64,000 bases of DNA, taken from positions 186,001 through 250,000 of the forward strand of contig NZ_BMSX01000001.1 of assembly GCF_014649375.1 (NCBI RefSeq), read 5' to 3'. How positions within the stretch are numbered: the stretch's first letter is position 1; each line of letters opens with the position of its first letter. The translations under genes and the position numbers were made by a program. Shown one piece after another: positions 25,841 through 34,234 of this stretch. Origin of the DNA: Streptomyces aurantiogriseus. GTDB taxonomy: Bacteria; Actinomycetota; Actinomycetes; Streptomycetales; Streptomycetaceae. The notes under the pieces are model-generated. The model was not told where the DNA came from and searched no databases. It was given only the letters and a program-made list of their open reading frames with translations.

Positions 25841-26052
25841 CAGCGTGTCCGCCGCTCCGACGGGTGCCGGCAGAGGCCCCGGACCGGTGCGGCAGGCACG
25901 GCAGGCACGGCAGGCGCGGCAGAGGCGGCGCATACGACGAGGAGAGCACGGATGAACTCACCCGCGGCGGGTGAGGCCGCCCGGTGATTGCCGTGCGCAC
26001 GCTGAAGGCACCAGAACCGCTGCCGGGCGAGCGCCCTGGACGGAGGACGGAC

Positions 26053-26526
26053 ATGAGCGCGCAGATGTACCTGGCGTACGACTATCCACTGTTGAGCGCC
26101 TTCTGGACCATGCTCTGGTTCTTCCTGTGGATCCTGTGGTTCATCCTGCTCTTCCGCATCGTCGTCGACATCTTCCGTGACGACGATCTGAGCGGTTGGG
26201 CGAAGGCCGGCTGGCTGGTGTTCGTCGTCGTCCTGCCCTTCCTGGGCGTGTTCGTCTATGTGATCGCCCGCGGCAAGAACATGGGCCGCCGGGAAGTGGC
26301 GCAGGCGCGCGCACAGCAGGAGGCGTTCGACAGCTACATCAGGGAGACCGCGGGCGGCAGGGGCCGCCCCACGAGCGTCGACGAACTCGCCAAGTTGTCC
26401 GAGATCCGTGCCCGCGGCGACATCACGGACGAGGAGTTCCGCAGGGCGAAGGAGCTGGTCCTGACCGGCCACGGTCCGGCGGACCGCCCGGGCGCCGGAG
26501 GCACCACCCCCACGTCCGGTCGCTGA
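26053..26526 (+). CDS. SHOCT-domain membrane protein with PLDc_N-like helices
   Basis: 157 residues. Two N-terminal helices (LSAFWTMLWFFLWILWFILL and WLVFVVVLPFLGVFVYVIAR) surround a short acidic loop, as in PLDc_N modules. A charged linker is followed by a C-terminal SHOCT domain (ELAKLSEIRARGDITDEEFRRAKELVL). SHOCT is a short oligomerisation domain. ATG 26053 was chosen for its GGAGGACGG ribosome-binding site; a longer form from 25984 is less likely. It precedes the DUF7144-like gene by 31 bp. Confidence 0.82.
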   Translation: MSAQMYLAYDYPLLSAFWTMLWFFLWILWFILLFRIVVDIFRDDDLSGWAKAGWLVFVVVLPFLGVFVYVIARGKNMGRREVAQARAQQEAFDSYIRETAGGRGRPTSVDELAKLSEIRARGDITDEEFRRAKELVLTGHGPADRPGAGGTTPTSGR

Positions 26527-26557
26527 GCAAGCCGGACGACACGAAACGAGGGGCAAG

Positions 26558-27004
26558 ATGACCACACCACACACCAGGCCGGTGCCCACGAGGAAGCAGG
26601 AATGGGCAGGCGGCCTCACGGTCTTCGCAGCCGTCATGCTCATGCTTGTGGGCGTACTCGACATCTTCCGGGGCGTCATGGGGATCGCCGAGGACGCCGT
26701 CTTCGTCACGACCGACGACTATGTCTTCAAGTTCGACCTGACCGCCTGGGGCTGGATTCACCTCGCCATGGGCGTGCTCGCCGTGGCCGTCAGCGCCGGG
26801 CTGCTCCAGACCGCGACGTGGGCGCGTTTCGCCGGCGTGGCCATCGCCGGGCTCGTCATCATCGCCAACTTCCTGTCCCTGCCGTACTACCCGGTCTGGT
26901 CGGTCGTGATGATCGCGATCTCGGGCTTCGTCATCTGGGCCCTGTGCGTGGTCCAACCCGGCAATCCCTTCGACCCGTACGAGGGCGCGCCGCACGACGT
27001 GTGA
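26558..27004 (+). CDS. DUF7144-like four-helix membrane protein
   Basis: 148 residues. After a short polar N-terminus come four helices: AAVMLMLVGVLDIFRGVMGI, GWIHLAMGVLAVAVSAGLL, FAGVAIAGLVIIANFLSLPYY and VVMIAISGFVIWALCV. Between the first two lies AEDAVFVTTDDYVFKFDLTAWG, a recurrent signature of this streptomycete family. No reaction is known. It lies in a forward run with SHOCT and lipid-kinase genes. Confidence 0.8.
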   Translation: MTTPHTRPVPTRKQEWAGGLTVFAAVMLMLVGVLDIFRGVMGIAEDAVFVTTDDYVFKFDLTAWGWIHLAMGVLAVAVSAGLLQTATWARFAGVAIAGLVIIANFLSLPYYPVWSVVMIAISGFVIWALCVVQPGNPFDPYEGAPHDV

Positions 27005-27032
27005 GCGACGCCGTGCCCGGGAGTGCGAAGAA

Positions 27033-28388
27033 GTGAGCGGATGGGGCGAGGGAAGGGCCGGGCGCACGCATGAGGGCCGTGCCGGACGGGCTCGCCTCGC
27101 GATGCTCGCCCTGCTGGCGAGCATCCTGGTGCCGCTCGTCGCCGCCGGTCTGCGGAGCGTGCTGTGGGTGCTGGTCGGTATCGCCGGACTGGCGCTCGCC
27201 GCCGTCGGGGTGTGGTGGACCCTGGCACACACCGGTGTGCTCCGTGCCCTCGGGGTGGCCCTGTCGGTGACCGCACCGGTCGCTGTCCTCGCCCTGTACG
27301 CCGCGTACGGCATGCTGTGGGTGGCCTGCCTGTCCCTGGCCCTGTGGGTGCTGGCCGTCACGGCGGCGCGTACGGCCCTGGCGCCCGGGCACGGGCGCAC
27401 CGCCTCCGAACGAGCCGTGGCCGAGACGCCCCATCACCCCTGGGTCCTCATGAATCCGCGCTCCGGTGGCGGCAAGGTGGGCCGCTTCCACCTGGTGGAG
27501 AAGGCTCAGGCGGCGGGCTGCCGGGTGGTCCTGCTCGAGGGAGGCCAGGACGTCACCGCGCTGGCCCGGCAGGCCGTATCCGAGGGAGCCGACCTCCTGG
27601 CGGTGGCGGGAGGTGACGGCACCCAGGCGCTGGTGGCCGAGGTCGCGGCCCACCACGACCTGCCGTTCGTGGTGATTCCCGTCGGCACCCGCAACCACTT
27701 CGCCCTCGATCTCGGCCTCGACCGCGACGACCCGGCGGCGGCCCTGGGCGCCTTGACCGACAGCGTCGAACTCCGCGTCGACCTCGGGTACGCCGCGGAC
27801 CGGGTCTTCGTCAACAACGCCTCCTTCGGAACGTACGCGTCCGTCGTCGCCGACCCGGCGTACCGGAACGCGAAGACGCACACGATCCTGCGGACGCTCC
27901 CCGGCCTCCTCACCGGCGAGGACGCGCCCAGGCTGCGGATGCGCGCCGGCCGGACGCACACCGACGGACTCCAGGCGCTGCTCGTCAGCAACAACCCCTA
28001 CGGGCGTGCCGTCGACGCGGCCCGTCCAGGGCGCAGGGAACGGCTGGACTCGGGACTGCTCGGCGTGGTGTGCGTGCGGGTCACGAACACCGCTCAGGCG
28101 GCACGGATGGTGCGCGGTCCGCGCTCTGGTCAGCACACCGAGGGACTCATCCGGCTCAGCGCCGAGGAAGTCGTCGTCGAAGCGGACACAGACACCCTCC
28201 CGGTCGGCATCGACGGCGAACACGTCGTACTCCCGGCACCCGTCGTGTGCCGCAGCGCCCCCGGGGCCCTTCGGGTCCGCGTGCCACGCCGCCGCCCTGG
28301 TACGCCGCGGGTGAGCGGGGCGGCGGCCGACTGGCCACGCGTGGCACAGCTGGCACTGGGCCGTCCCGCTCTCCGAAGGGGAGGCTGA
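27033..28388 (+). CDS. Diacylglycerol/sphingosine-kinase family lipid kinase, membrane-fused
   Basis: 451 residues. The first 115 hold three or four hydrophobic helices; the rest is a DAGK catalytic domain. Motifs are VLMNPRSGGGKVGRF (nucleotide loop), LLAVAGGDGTQALVAEVA (the family GGDGT), PVGTRNHFALDLGLDRDD and FVNNASFGTYA. The enzyme would phosphorylate a lipid such as diacylglycerol at the membrane with ATP. N-terminal fusion to helices is seen in some actinobacterial members. GTG 27033 overlaps no other gene; its ribosome-binding site is weak. Complete. Confidence 0.88.
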   Translation: MSGWGEGRAGRTHEGRAGRARLAMLALLASILVPLVAAGLRSVLWVLVGIAGLALAAVGVWWTLAHTGVLRALGVALSVTAPVAVLALYAAYGMLWVACLSLALWVLAVTAARTALAPGHGRTASERAVAETPHHPWVLMNPRSGGGKVGRFHLVEKAQAAGCRVVLLEGGQDVTALARQAVSEGADLLAVAGGDGTQALVAEVAAHHDLPFVVIPVGTRNHFALDLGLDRDDPAAALGALTDSVELRVDLGYAADRVFVNNASFGTYASVVADPAYRNAKTHTILRTLPGLLTGEDAPRLRMRAGRTHTDGLQALLVSNNPYGRAVDAARPGRRERLDSGLLGVVCVRVTNTAQAARMVRGPRSGQHTEGLIRLSAEEVVVEADTDTLPVGIDGEHVVLPAPVVCRSAPGALRVRVPRRRPGTPRVSGAAADWPRVAQLALGRPALRRGG

Positions 28389-28434
28389 GGCGGGAAGCCG
28401 CATCCGGTGAGCAGTCTCCTGCAGGTGCCGCGGC

Positions 28435-28764
28435 TCAGGACGCCGGGTCCGGGCGTCTGCCGCGGCGCAGTGCGCGGGTGCACCAGCCGATGATCTCGGC
28501 GTTGACCTCGGCCCCGAAAGCGACGGCGCTGATGAACATCACCTGGTTGTCCGGCAACACGAGGTAGACGAGGCTGGCGGGGGCGGTGGCGAGGAGTGGG
28601 ATGACGCCCGCCATGGACTCGCCCGAACTGTCGCCCTCGGTCGCCATGAGCGCCCAGACGAGCAGGACGACACAGACCGCGAGGTAGACGAGGCCGACGA
28701 CGCCGAGGTGGTCGCGTACACGGCGGAAGTCGGATTTGACGGAATCGTGATCGGTACCGGTCAC
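28435..28764 (-). CDS. Small two- to three-helix membrane protein
   Basis: 109 residues: a charged N-terminus, then GVVGLVYLAVCVVLLVWALM, then VIPLLATAPASLVYLVLPDN and a final semi-hydrophobic segment with a basic tail (TRALRRGRRPDPAS). The PLLATAPASLV motif resembles the small streptomycete SCO4225-type membrane proteins (tentative). It lies 30 bp after the NarL-type regulator gene in the same direction, so it is probably co-transcribed with that two-component pair. Confidence 0.68.
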   Translation of the reverse strand: MTGTDHDSVKSDFRRVRDHLGVVGLVYLAVCVVLLVWALMATEGDSSGESMAGVIPLLATAPASLVYLVLPDNQVMFISAVAFGAEVNAEIIGWCTRALRRGRRPDPAS

Positions 28765-28794
28765 GGGACGGACTCCTTGGTTGCGTCGTGGTGG

Positions 28795-29475
28795 TCAGAG
28801 GTGGGTGCCGGGTGGGTTAGGGCGGGCGAGGCCGAGGTCGTACGCGAGGATCGTCGCCTGTACGCGGTCGCGCAGGCCGAGTTTGCGGAGCAGAGCGTTC
28901 ACGTGGGACTTCACGGTGCCCACGGTGATGCCGAGTTGCTCGGCGATCTCCGCGTTGGTGAGGCCGGACGCGACCAGGGTGAGGACGCCCCGCTGGCTGC
29001 CGGTCAGGCTGTCCAGCTCGGGGGAGCTCCCGGCCGGGACCGCGGCGGGCGGTCCGGACGCGTAGTGGCCGATGAGGCGGCGGGTCGCGGACGGGGCGAG
29101 CACGCTCTCGCCGGCCGCCACCACCCGGATGCCCTGCAGCAGTTCGGAGGGGTGTACGTCCTTGAGGAGGAAGCCCGAGGCGCCGGCGCGCAGCGCGTCG
29201 AAGACGTACGCGTCGAGGTCGAAGGTGGTCAGGACGAGGACACGGGGCGCGTTCTCCCGGCCGGTGATGATGCGGGTGGCGGCGATGCCGTCCAGTTCGG
29301 GCATGCGTACGTCCATGACGACCACGTCGGGTGCCAGCTCTTCGGCGAGCCGTACCGCGGCGGCGCCGTCGGCGGCCTCGCCGACGACCGTCAAGTCCTC
29401 CTCGGCGTCGATCACGGCGGCGAACCCCGCCCGTACGATGCTCTGGTCGTCGACGACCAGCACGTTGAGGCTCAT
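28795..29475 (-). CDS. NarL/FixJ-family response regulator
   Basis: 226 residues. The receiver has VLVVDDQSIVRAGFAAVIDA, the phosphorylated Asp in VVVMDVRMPELDGIAA and the Lys in SGFLLKDVHPSELLQ. The LuxR-type helix-turn-helix is LTGSQRGVLTLVASGLTNAEIAEQLGITVGTVKSH split over two helices. ATG 29475 overlaps the kinase gene stop (ATGA), so the pair is coupled. Targets unknown; the small membrane gene downstream is a likely co-transcript. Confidence 0.93.
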   Translation of the reverse strand: MSLNVLVVDDQSIVRAGFAAVIDAEEDLTVVGEAADGAAAVRLAEELAPDVVVMDVRMPELDGIAATRIITGRENAPRVLVLTTFDLDAYVFDALRAGASGFLLKDVHPSELLQGIRVVAAGESVLAPSATRRLIGHYASGPPAAVPAGSSPELDSLTGSQRGVLTLVASGLTNAEIAEQLGITVGTVKSHVNALLRKLGLRDRVQATILAYDLGLARPNPPGTHL

Positions 29476-31802
29476 CGTTGCCTTTCCTCGTTGTCCGAGT
29501 CGTCCTGCGCGACCGCGAGTGGCAGCCGGAGGCGGACAGTGCCCTGCGGGCCGGTGGTCAGGGTGCCGCCGAGTGCCGAGACCCGGGTGGTCAGCCGCTC
29601 CCGTACGCCGGGGTCGGCGGCGCGGGGCACCCCGGTGGCAGTGATCGTCAACGTATCGTCGTCCGCGTCGAGTTCGAGGACCGCGGGTTCCTCGCCGCCG
29701 ACCGCGAGCACCGTCTCGGCGGCGTGGTAGGCGGCCAGGTCGACGGCGGTGGGCAGTCGTTCCGGTACGCGGTCGGTCAGCCGTATCTCGATGTCGCGGC
29801 CGGTGGCCCGGAGTTGGTGGGCGAGCAGGTCGAGCGCCTGGAGGGTGGGCTGCGGCCGCAGTTCGGGCCCGGTCTCGGCCTCCTGAACCGTGTCGAGCAG
29901 GGCGCGCATCGCGGCCAGGGCCTCACGGGCGCGGGTCGCTGTCGCGTCGAGCCGGCCCGCCTCTGCCTCGGCGACCATGTCGGCGGTGCGGGCCAGGACG
30001 GTGGTTTCCAGGCCGGCGGCTATACGGCGACGTTCGGCCCAGGCGTCTCGGACGGCTTCCTCCGTCCAGGTGGCGAGGCGTTCGTCCTGGGTGCCCCGGG
30101 CGGCCCGGTCGCGCCGCCCGCGCAGGGCTCCGGCCCAGCGGGCCGCGCCGACCGCCAGGGACGCCGCGGCCGTCGTCCCCGCGACGACCGCCAGGACCGG
30201 AACTGTGGTGCCCCGATCGAGGACGGCTGCTGTCGCGGCCGCCGCGTGCGCTGCCACGGCGGCGACCGGGAGGGCCGGCAGGGGAAGGCGCGGGCGGTCT
30301 TCGGCGAGGGACGGACCGACTGCCGGACGGGCGGCGTCCGCCGCAAGCGCCGCGCAGGTGGCCAGCAGGCTCAGCGCAGGGGGCAGGACCACCGGGCCGG
30401 TGTAGTCGCCCGTGGCCATCGCCACCGGCCACAGCAGGGCCAGCCCGAACAGGACTCCGTGGGCCGCGCGGGGCGCACGGCGCAGCCACAGCAGTGCGAC
30501 CGCCTGTGCCGTGGCCAGCAGCGCGAAGAGCACGCCCGCGGACACCCGCGTCCCGCTCGACGCGTCCTCCGCCCGGATGACCAGCACCGGGAGCAGCGGC
30601 TGTACGACCAGGCCGACGGCGGCCGTCAGCTGCGCCAGGCGGTAGCTCCGCTGAACCGACCGCTCCACCGGTGCCGCGGTCCGGCCGGGCAGGACCGCAC
30701 GCACCTCCCAACCGCCTTCCGCCGTCGGTCCGGTGGTGAGGGTGCCGCCCGCCTCCCGGGCTCGCGACCGCAGGAAGCCCTGGCCGCGACCGCCGCCGAG
30801 CCCCGCACCGTGCGCCGCCGCACCGGCCGGCGGTGCCGCGCTCGTGACCACGACGTCGGTACGGGTGTCGCCGTACCGGACCTGCACCCTCGTATGCGCA
30901 CCGGGGGCGTGCCGTGCCACGTTGGTCAGCGCCTCGCGCACGATGCCGTACGCCGCGTCCGCGACGGCGCCGTCCGGCAGGGGGTCGATCTCGCAGTCCA
31001 CCTGCTGGTCCAGGCGCCGGAACCCCGCGACCAGGTCCAGCAGCCGCTCCTCCGGTGACGGCACGTCCTCGCGGGAGGCAGCCGGCGCCCGTACCGCGCC
31101 GAGCGCGCGGGTGACCTCGCGGCCGGTCTCGACCGCGAACTCCAGTGCCTCCTCGGCCAGTTCGGGACGACGTTCGCGCAGCCCGAGGGCCGCCCCCGCC
31201 GTGACCACCACGGCCGTCAGATGGTGGGCGCTGACGTCGTGCAACTCCCTTTCCATACGGCGTCGTTCGACCGCCGGGAGCCGGTGGCGCTCGGACTCGG
31301 CCCGCTTCAGCAGCTGTTCGGCCACTTGCCGCGCGCGACGGGTCCGCCGTACGAGGAAGCCGGCGCCGCACACGGCGGCGTACAGCACCGCGGTCAGGAC
31401 GAGGTCGAGTCCGTTGCGGTCGCTGAGCCCGTGCAGGCTGATGCCCTGCAGGAGCTGCCAGACGGCGAGCGCCCCCACGCACAGCACGGCGGTGAAGGCG
31501 TCGCGCTCGGTCGCCACGGTGAACAGGGCCAGCGCGACACCCGCGGTGCCGAGTACCGCCATCGCCCCGACGGGCAGCGGGCCGGCGCCCAGCGCACAGG
31601 CGGCGACGACCACGACGAGGGTGACCACCGGGCGGATACCGCGGAGTGCGAGTGCGGCCGTCACCACTGCGGCGACCAGGGCCGCCACAAGAAGGGCGGA
31701 CGCGGGCGGGACGGCCCCGCGCACCAGCGCCGCCCCGGGCCACACCACGGCCTGGGCGCAGATCAGCAGGACCGGGAGCAGCCGGTCGTCGGTTCGATTC
31801 AT
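29472..31802 (-). CDS. NarL-type sensor histidine kinase, internally duplicated
   Basis: 776 residues, about twice the usual 380-450. The first half has five or six helices, then a HisKA_3 domain with the acceptor His in MERELHDVSAHHLTAVVV and an ATPase N-box (EALTNVARHAPGAHTRV). The second half has another helix bundle (about 385-540) and a degenerate kinase module. There the His box is replaced by ERRRIAAGLETTVLARTADM, with no acceptor His, and the ATPase remnant ends LTTGPQGTVRLRLPLAV. This reads as a fused or duplicated kinase whose second catalytic unit has become non-catalytic, perhaps a dimerisation or sensory part. It is coupled by overlap to the regulator gene. Confidence 0.85.
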   Translation of the reverse strand: MNRTDDRLLPVLLICAQAVVWPGAALVRGAVPPASALLVAALVAAVVTAALALRGIRPVVTLVVVVAACALGAGPLPVGAMAVLGTAGVALALFTVATERDAFTAVLCVGALAVWQLLQGISLHGLSDRNGLDLVLTAVLYAAVCGAGFLVRRTRRARQVAEQLLKRAESERHRLPAVERRRMERELHDVSAHHLTAVVVTAGAALGLRERRPELAEEALEFAVETGREVTRALGAVRAPAASREDVPSPEERLLDLVAGFRRLDQQVDCEIDPLPDGAVADAAYGIVREALTNVARHAPGAHTRVQVRYGDTRTDVVVTSAAPPAGAAAHGAGLGGGRGQGFLRSRAREAGGTLTTGPTAEGGWEVRAVLPGRTAAPVERSVQRSYRLAQLTAAVGLVVQPLLPVLVIRAEDASSGTRVSAGVLFALLATAQAVALLWLRRAPRAAHGVLFGLALLWPVAMATGDYTGPVVLPPALSLLATCAALAADAARPAVGPSLAEDRPRLPLPALPVAAVAAHAAAATAAVLDRGTTVPVLAVVAGTTAAASLAVGAARWAGALRGRRDRAARGTQDERLATWTEEAVRDAWAERRRIAAGLETTVLARTADMVAEAEAGRLDATATRAREALAAMRALLDTVQEAETGPELRPQPTLQALDLLAHQLRATGRDIEIRLTDRVPERLPTAVDLAAYHAAETVLAVGGEEPAVLELDADDDTLTITATGVPRAADPGVRERLTTRVSALGGTLTTGPQGTVRLRLPLAVAQDDSDNEERQR

Positions 31803-32095
31803 GGCGGATCAAGGCTATGACCGCAGGTGAGCGGCCCGAGTCCGGCTGGAGGCGGATCCCGGTCTCTTACCTGGGTTGCAGATGCTCTACCTGCGGTTCG
31901 AAGCGCCAATCGTCCCGCAGCGCGAGGACGACGCCACGCCCCCGGCCATAGGCTCGATCACATCGAGAACGCGGTCGGCCACCGCTTCCACGACCACTTC
32001 CAGGACTGCTTCCACCAGCGGTTCTTCCACGCTTTCCGCGTATCCGACTCTCCGACGAACTCAAGCGAACTCAAGCGAACTCAGGGGGACCTCCC
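31803..32095. other. Intergenic region upstream of the DUF5707 gene
   Basis: A divergent promoter region between the kinase gene and the DUF5707 gene. It holds a 10-bp tandem repeat near its right end (32056-32083). No gene was found in it. Confidence 0.4.
32056..32083. repeat. 10-bp tandem repeat, nearly three copies
   Basis: CGAACTCAAG at 32056-32065 and 32066-32075, then CGAACTCA at 32076-32083. It sits immediately before the ribosome-binding region (GGGGGACC) of the DUF5707 gene, so copy number could affect its leader. Confidence 0.85.
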
Positions 32096-32545
32096 ATGTC
32101 CAAGCGCATTCTCTTCACCTCGCTCATCGGCGCCGTCGCCCTCGGCGGAGTGGCCGCCGGCGGTCTCGCCCTGGCCTCGGCCCCCACGGAGCCGACCCTG
32201 GAGAACGGCTCGGCCCGCTACGTGGCTCCGTCCGAAGGCAGCGCGGGCTCGTTCACCTACACCGTGGACGTGAGTGACGACTCGGGCATCCGGACCCTCA
32301 AGGTCCTTGCCTGGCCCGCGAGTTCGAAGCTCGACCCGACCGAGGTGGAGCTTCGCTCGGCGGAGAACGCCAAGTGCCGGAGCACCTCGGACGAGACCAC
32401 CCGCTGCACCTACACGCTGAAGGTCACGAAGCGGGAGGCGGCCGAGCTGGCCAAGGGCACGTGGCACGTCTCGGCACTGGCGACGGCCAAGGACGGGGAC
32501 ACGACGTTCGTCCCCCGCGCCGCCGCCTTCGACGTCACGCCCTGA
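32096..32545 (+). CDS. DUF5707-family secreted protein
   Basis: 149 residues. The signal peptide MSKRILFTSLIGAVALGGVA ends near residue 28 (ALASAPT). The mature part reads ENGSARYVAPSEGSAGSFTY, DVSDDSGIRTLKVLAWPASS and AENAKCRSTSDETTRCTYTL, typical of DUF5707. Two Cys residues (in AKCRS and RCTYT) could form a disulfide. It is a beta-rich exported domain of unknown role. A GGGGGACC ribosome-binding site precedes the ATG, and a hairpin terminator follows. Confidence 0.82.
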   Translation: MSKRILFTSLIGAVALGGVAAGGLALASAPTEPTLENGSARYVAPSEGSAGSFTYTVDVSDDSGIRTLKVLAWPASSKLDPTEVELRSAENAKCRSTSDETTRCTYTLKVTKREAAELAKGTWHVSALATAKDGDTTFVPRAAAFDVTP

Positions 32546-32555
32546 CACGTCAGTC

Positions 32556-32582
32556 GAGCCCCCGGGTCGGACCTGGGGGCTC
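32556..32582 (+). terminator. Hairpin terminator after DUF5707 gene
   Basis: GAGCCCCC at 32556-32563 pairs with GGGGGCTC at 32575-32582 around an 11-base loop. It lies 11 bp after the stop and between convergent genes, so it can serve both strands. Confidence 0.8.
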
Positions 32583-32606
32583 AGCACGCAACCGGCGCAA
32601 GGTGAT

Positions 32607-34010
32607 TCACACCGGTTCGGGTTGCGGTTCCGGTTGCCGCTCCGATGCGGTCCTCGGTTCCCACAGTGTGGTGGTCCGTACGTAGCCGTAGACCACTGAG
32701 GTCATCGCCAGTATGAGAAGTGGTCCGTAGACCCACGGATGTTCGGCCATCTCCAACGGCAGACAGCGATACGACACCAGGAGCGCGGCGAAGACTGTTG
32801 CGCCGTAAGCGACCAGTTGGATCCCTGATCGGTCCCAGCCGCGGTCGTACGCGCGCAGAGCCGCCTCGACCGTGAGGGTGAACACCACGCCGGCGATGAG
32901 ATCCACGCCGTAGTGGTAGCCGAATCCCAGCGTTGCGACGAGCGTGGCGATCAGCCAGAACGTGCCTGCGAAGCGCAGAACCCTCGGGCCCTGCCGGGTA
33001 TGAATGAAGATCGCGACCGCCCACGCCGTGTGCAGGCTGGGCATGCAGTTACGTGGGGTGATCTCGTCGAACGGCATGCGGTGCGGGGCGTTGATCGGCG
33101 GCGGCGTTTCCGGCCACAGATCGGCCACCGCCCAGTGCCCGGTGGGATGCGTTTCCGCCCACAGGCTGACCGCCGCCCAGTGTTCGGTGCCGTTGGCGTA
33201 CGCGAAGACCGGTCCGACCACCGGGAAGATCATGTAGATGGCCGGCCCGAGGAGGCCGATCACCAGAAACGTGCGCACCAGATGATGGCGCGGGAAGCGG
33301 CGCTCGACCGCCACGTGACGCAGTTGGTACAGCGCGACGACGACCGCGGCCACCGCGAGCTGGCCGTAGACGAAGTCGAGGAAATTGAAGCCGATCGAGC
33401 CGGTGGCCGTGACAACCCGGCCCACCAGCCACGACGGGTTGCCCAGCGCGTGATCGGCGGTCGCCAGGTACTGGTCGAGCACCGCCGGGCGGGTTTTCGA
33501 GGTGATGAGCAGCCAGGTGTCTCCGGTCTTGCGGCCGGCCACCAGCAGCAGGCCCAGCCCGACGCCCTTCAGCAGCAGAACACGTTCCCGGCCGGTGCGG
33601 CGCGTGACAGCGATGACCGCACAGCCCAGAATCACCCACAACGCGCCGTTGCCGAAGGGGTGGCCGCCGGTCGTCCTGGCGTCGACCGCCCACCGGACCA
33701 ACAAGAAGACGACGTCGATACCGATCGCGGCACCGACCGCGATGAACCGTTGCCGCCAGGTGAGTACCACCATCATCAACGCCATACTGGCGTACAGCAG
33801 AGGCCCCGATTTGGGGGCGAATATCACCTCTTGAACCTGGTGGGTCATCGGCCCCTGCAGGCCGTAGCGACGCGCGACGATCTCCAGCGTGATGAGGAAT
33901 CCGAGGGTCGCCACACCCGCCACGGCCCAGAGTCTCGCTCGTGGTTGCCGCCACACGGCCGCAATTCTGTGGGTTATCCGAGAAAACACCCGCGATATCT
34001 TATGTCTCAA
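32607..34010 (-). CDS. PAP2-superfamily membrane phosphatase
   Basis: 467 residues with about ten helices. PAP2_3-type catalytic motifs appear late: RNCMPSLHTAWAVAIFIHT (catalytic His) and GFGYHYGVDLIAGVVF (second His, with Asp). The long N-terminal membrane part resembles inositol-phosphorylceramide-synthase-like or undecaprenyl-phosphate phosphatase relatives. It should hydrolyse or transfer a lipid phosphate at the outer face of the membrane. The start is uncertain: TTG 34010 gives MRHKISRV; GTG codons further in are possible. It lies just beyond the tRNA module copy 3 and is co-directional with the exopolysaccharide genes, so a role in polyprenyl-phosphate recycling is possible. Confidence 0.82.
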   Translation of the reverse strand: MRHKISRVFSRITHRIAAVWRQPRARLWAVAGVATLGFLITLEIVARRYGLQGPMTHQVQEVIFAPKSGPLLYASMALMMVVLTWRQRFIAVGAAIGIDVVFLLVRWAVDARTTGGHPFGNGALWVILGCAVIAVTRRTGRERVLLLKGVGLGLLLVAGRKTGDTWLLITSKTRPAVLDQYLATADHALGNPSWLVGRVVTATGSIGFNFLDFVYGQLAVAAVVVALYQLRHVAVERRFPRHHLVRTFLVIGLLGPAIYMIFPVVGPVFAYANGTEHWAAVSLWAETHPTGHWAVADLWPETPPPINAPHRMPFDEITPRNCMPSLHTAWAVAIFIHTRQGPRVLRFAGTFWLIATLVATLGFGYHYGVDLIAGVVFTLTVEAALRAYDRGWDRSGIQLVAYGATVFAALLVSYRCLPLEMAEHPWVYGPLLILAMTSVVYGYVRTTTLWEPRTASERQPEPQPEPV

Positions 34011-34172
34011 CTTTTAGTCGATTCTCCCTCACGAAGCGCAGCCCGTCGGGGGCCTGGCTCGGCCTCCGACGCCGGGCGTCGACGTGGCTTCCGGCACAGG
34101 AAGATGGAAGGATCACCGTCCGGGTTCCGGCTTCTGGACGGCGCCCCGGCCGCGGGCACAGCATGTCACCCC

Positions 34173-34210
34173 CCTCCATGGAGAAGGCCCAGGTCGAAGA
34201 CCCGGGCCTT
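34173..34210 (+). repeat. tRNA-Gly terminator module, copy 3 (no tRNA body)
   Basis: Starts CCTCCATGGAG and contains AAGGCCCAGGTC (34184-34195), loop GAA and GACCCGGGCCTT (34199-34210), matching the terminator of copies 1 and 2. Only the CTCCA end of the tRNA remains. The next bases, GCGATCACTCGCCGCGTGCC (34231-34250), are the 3' end of the phosphomannomutase gene and also occur after copy 1. This ties the copies to one ancestral locus. Confidence 0.7.
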
Positions 34211-34234
34211 GTTCCTTGTCGGTTTCTTCTGCGA

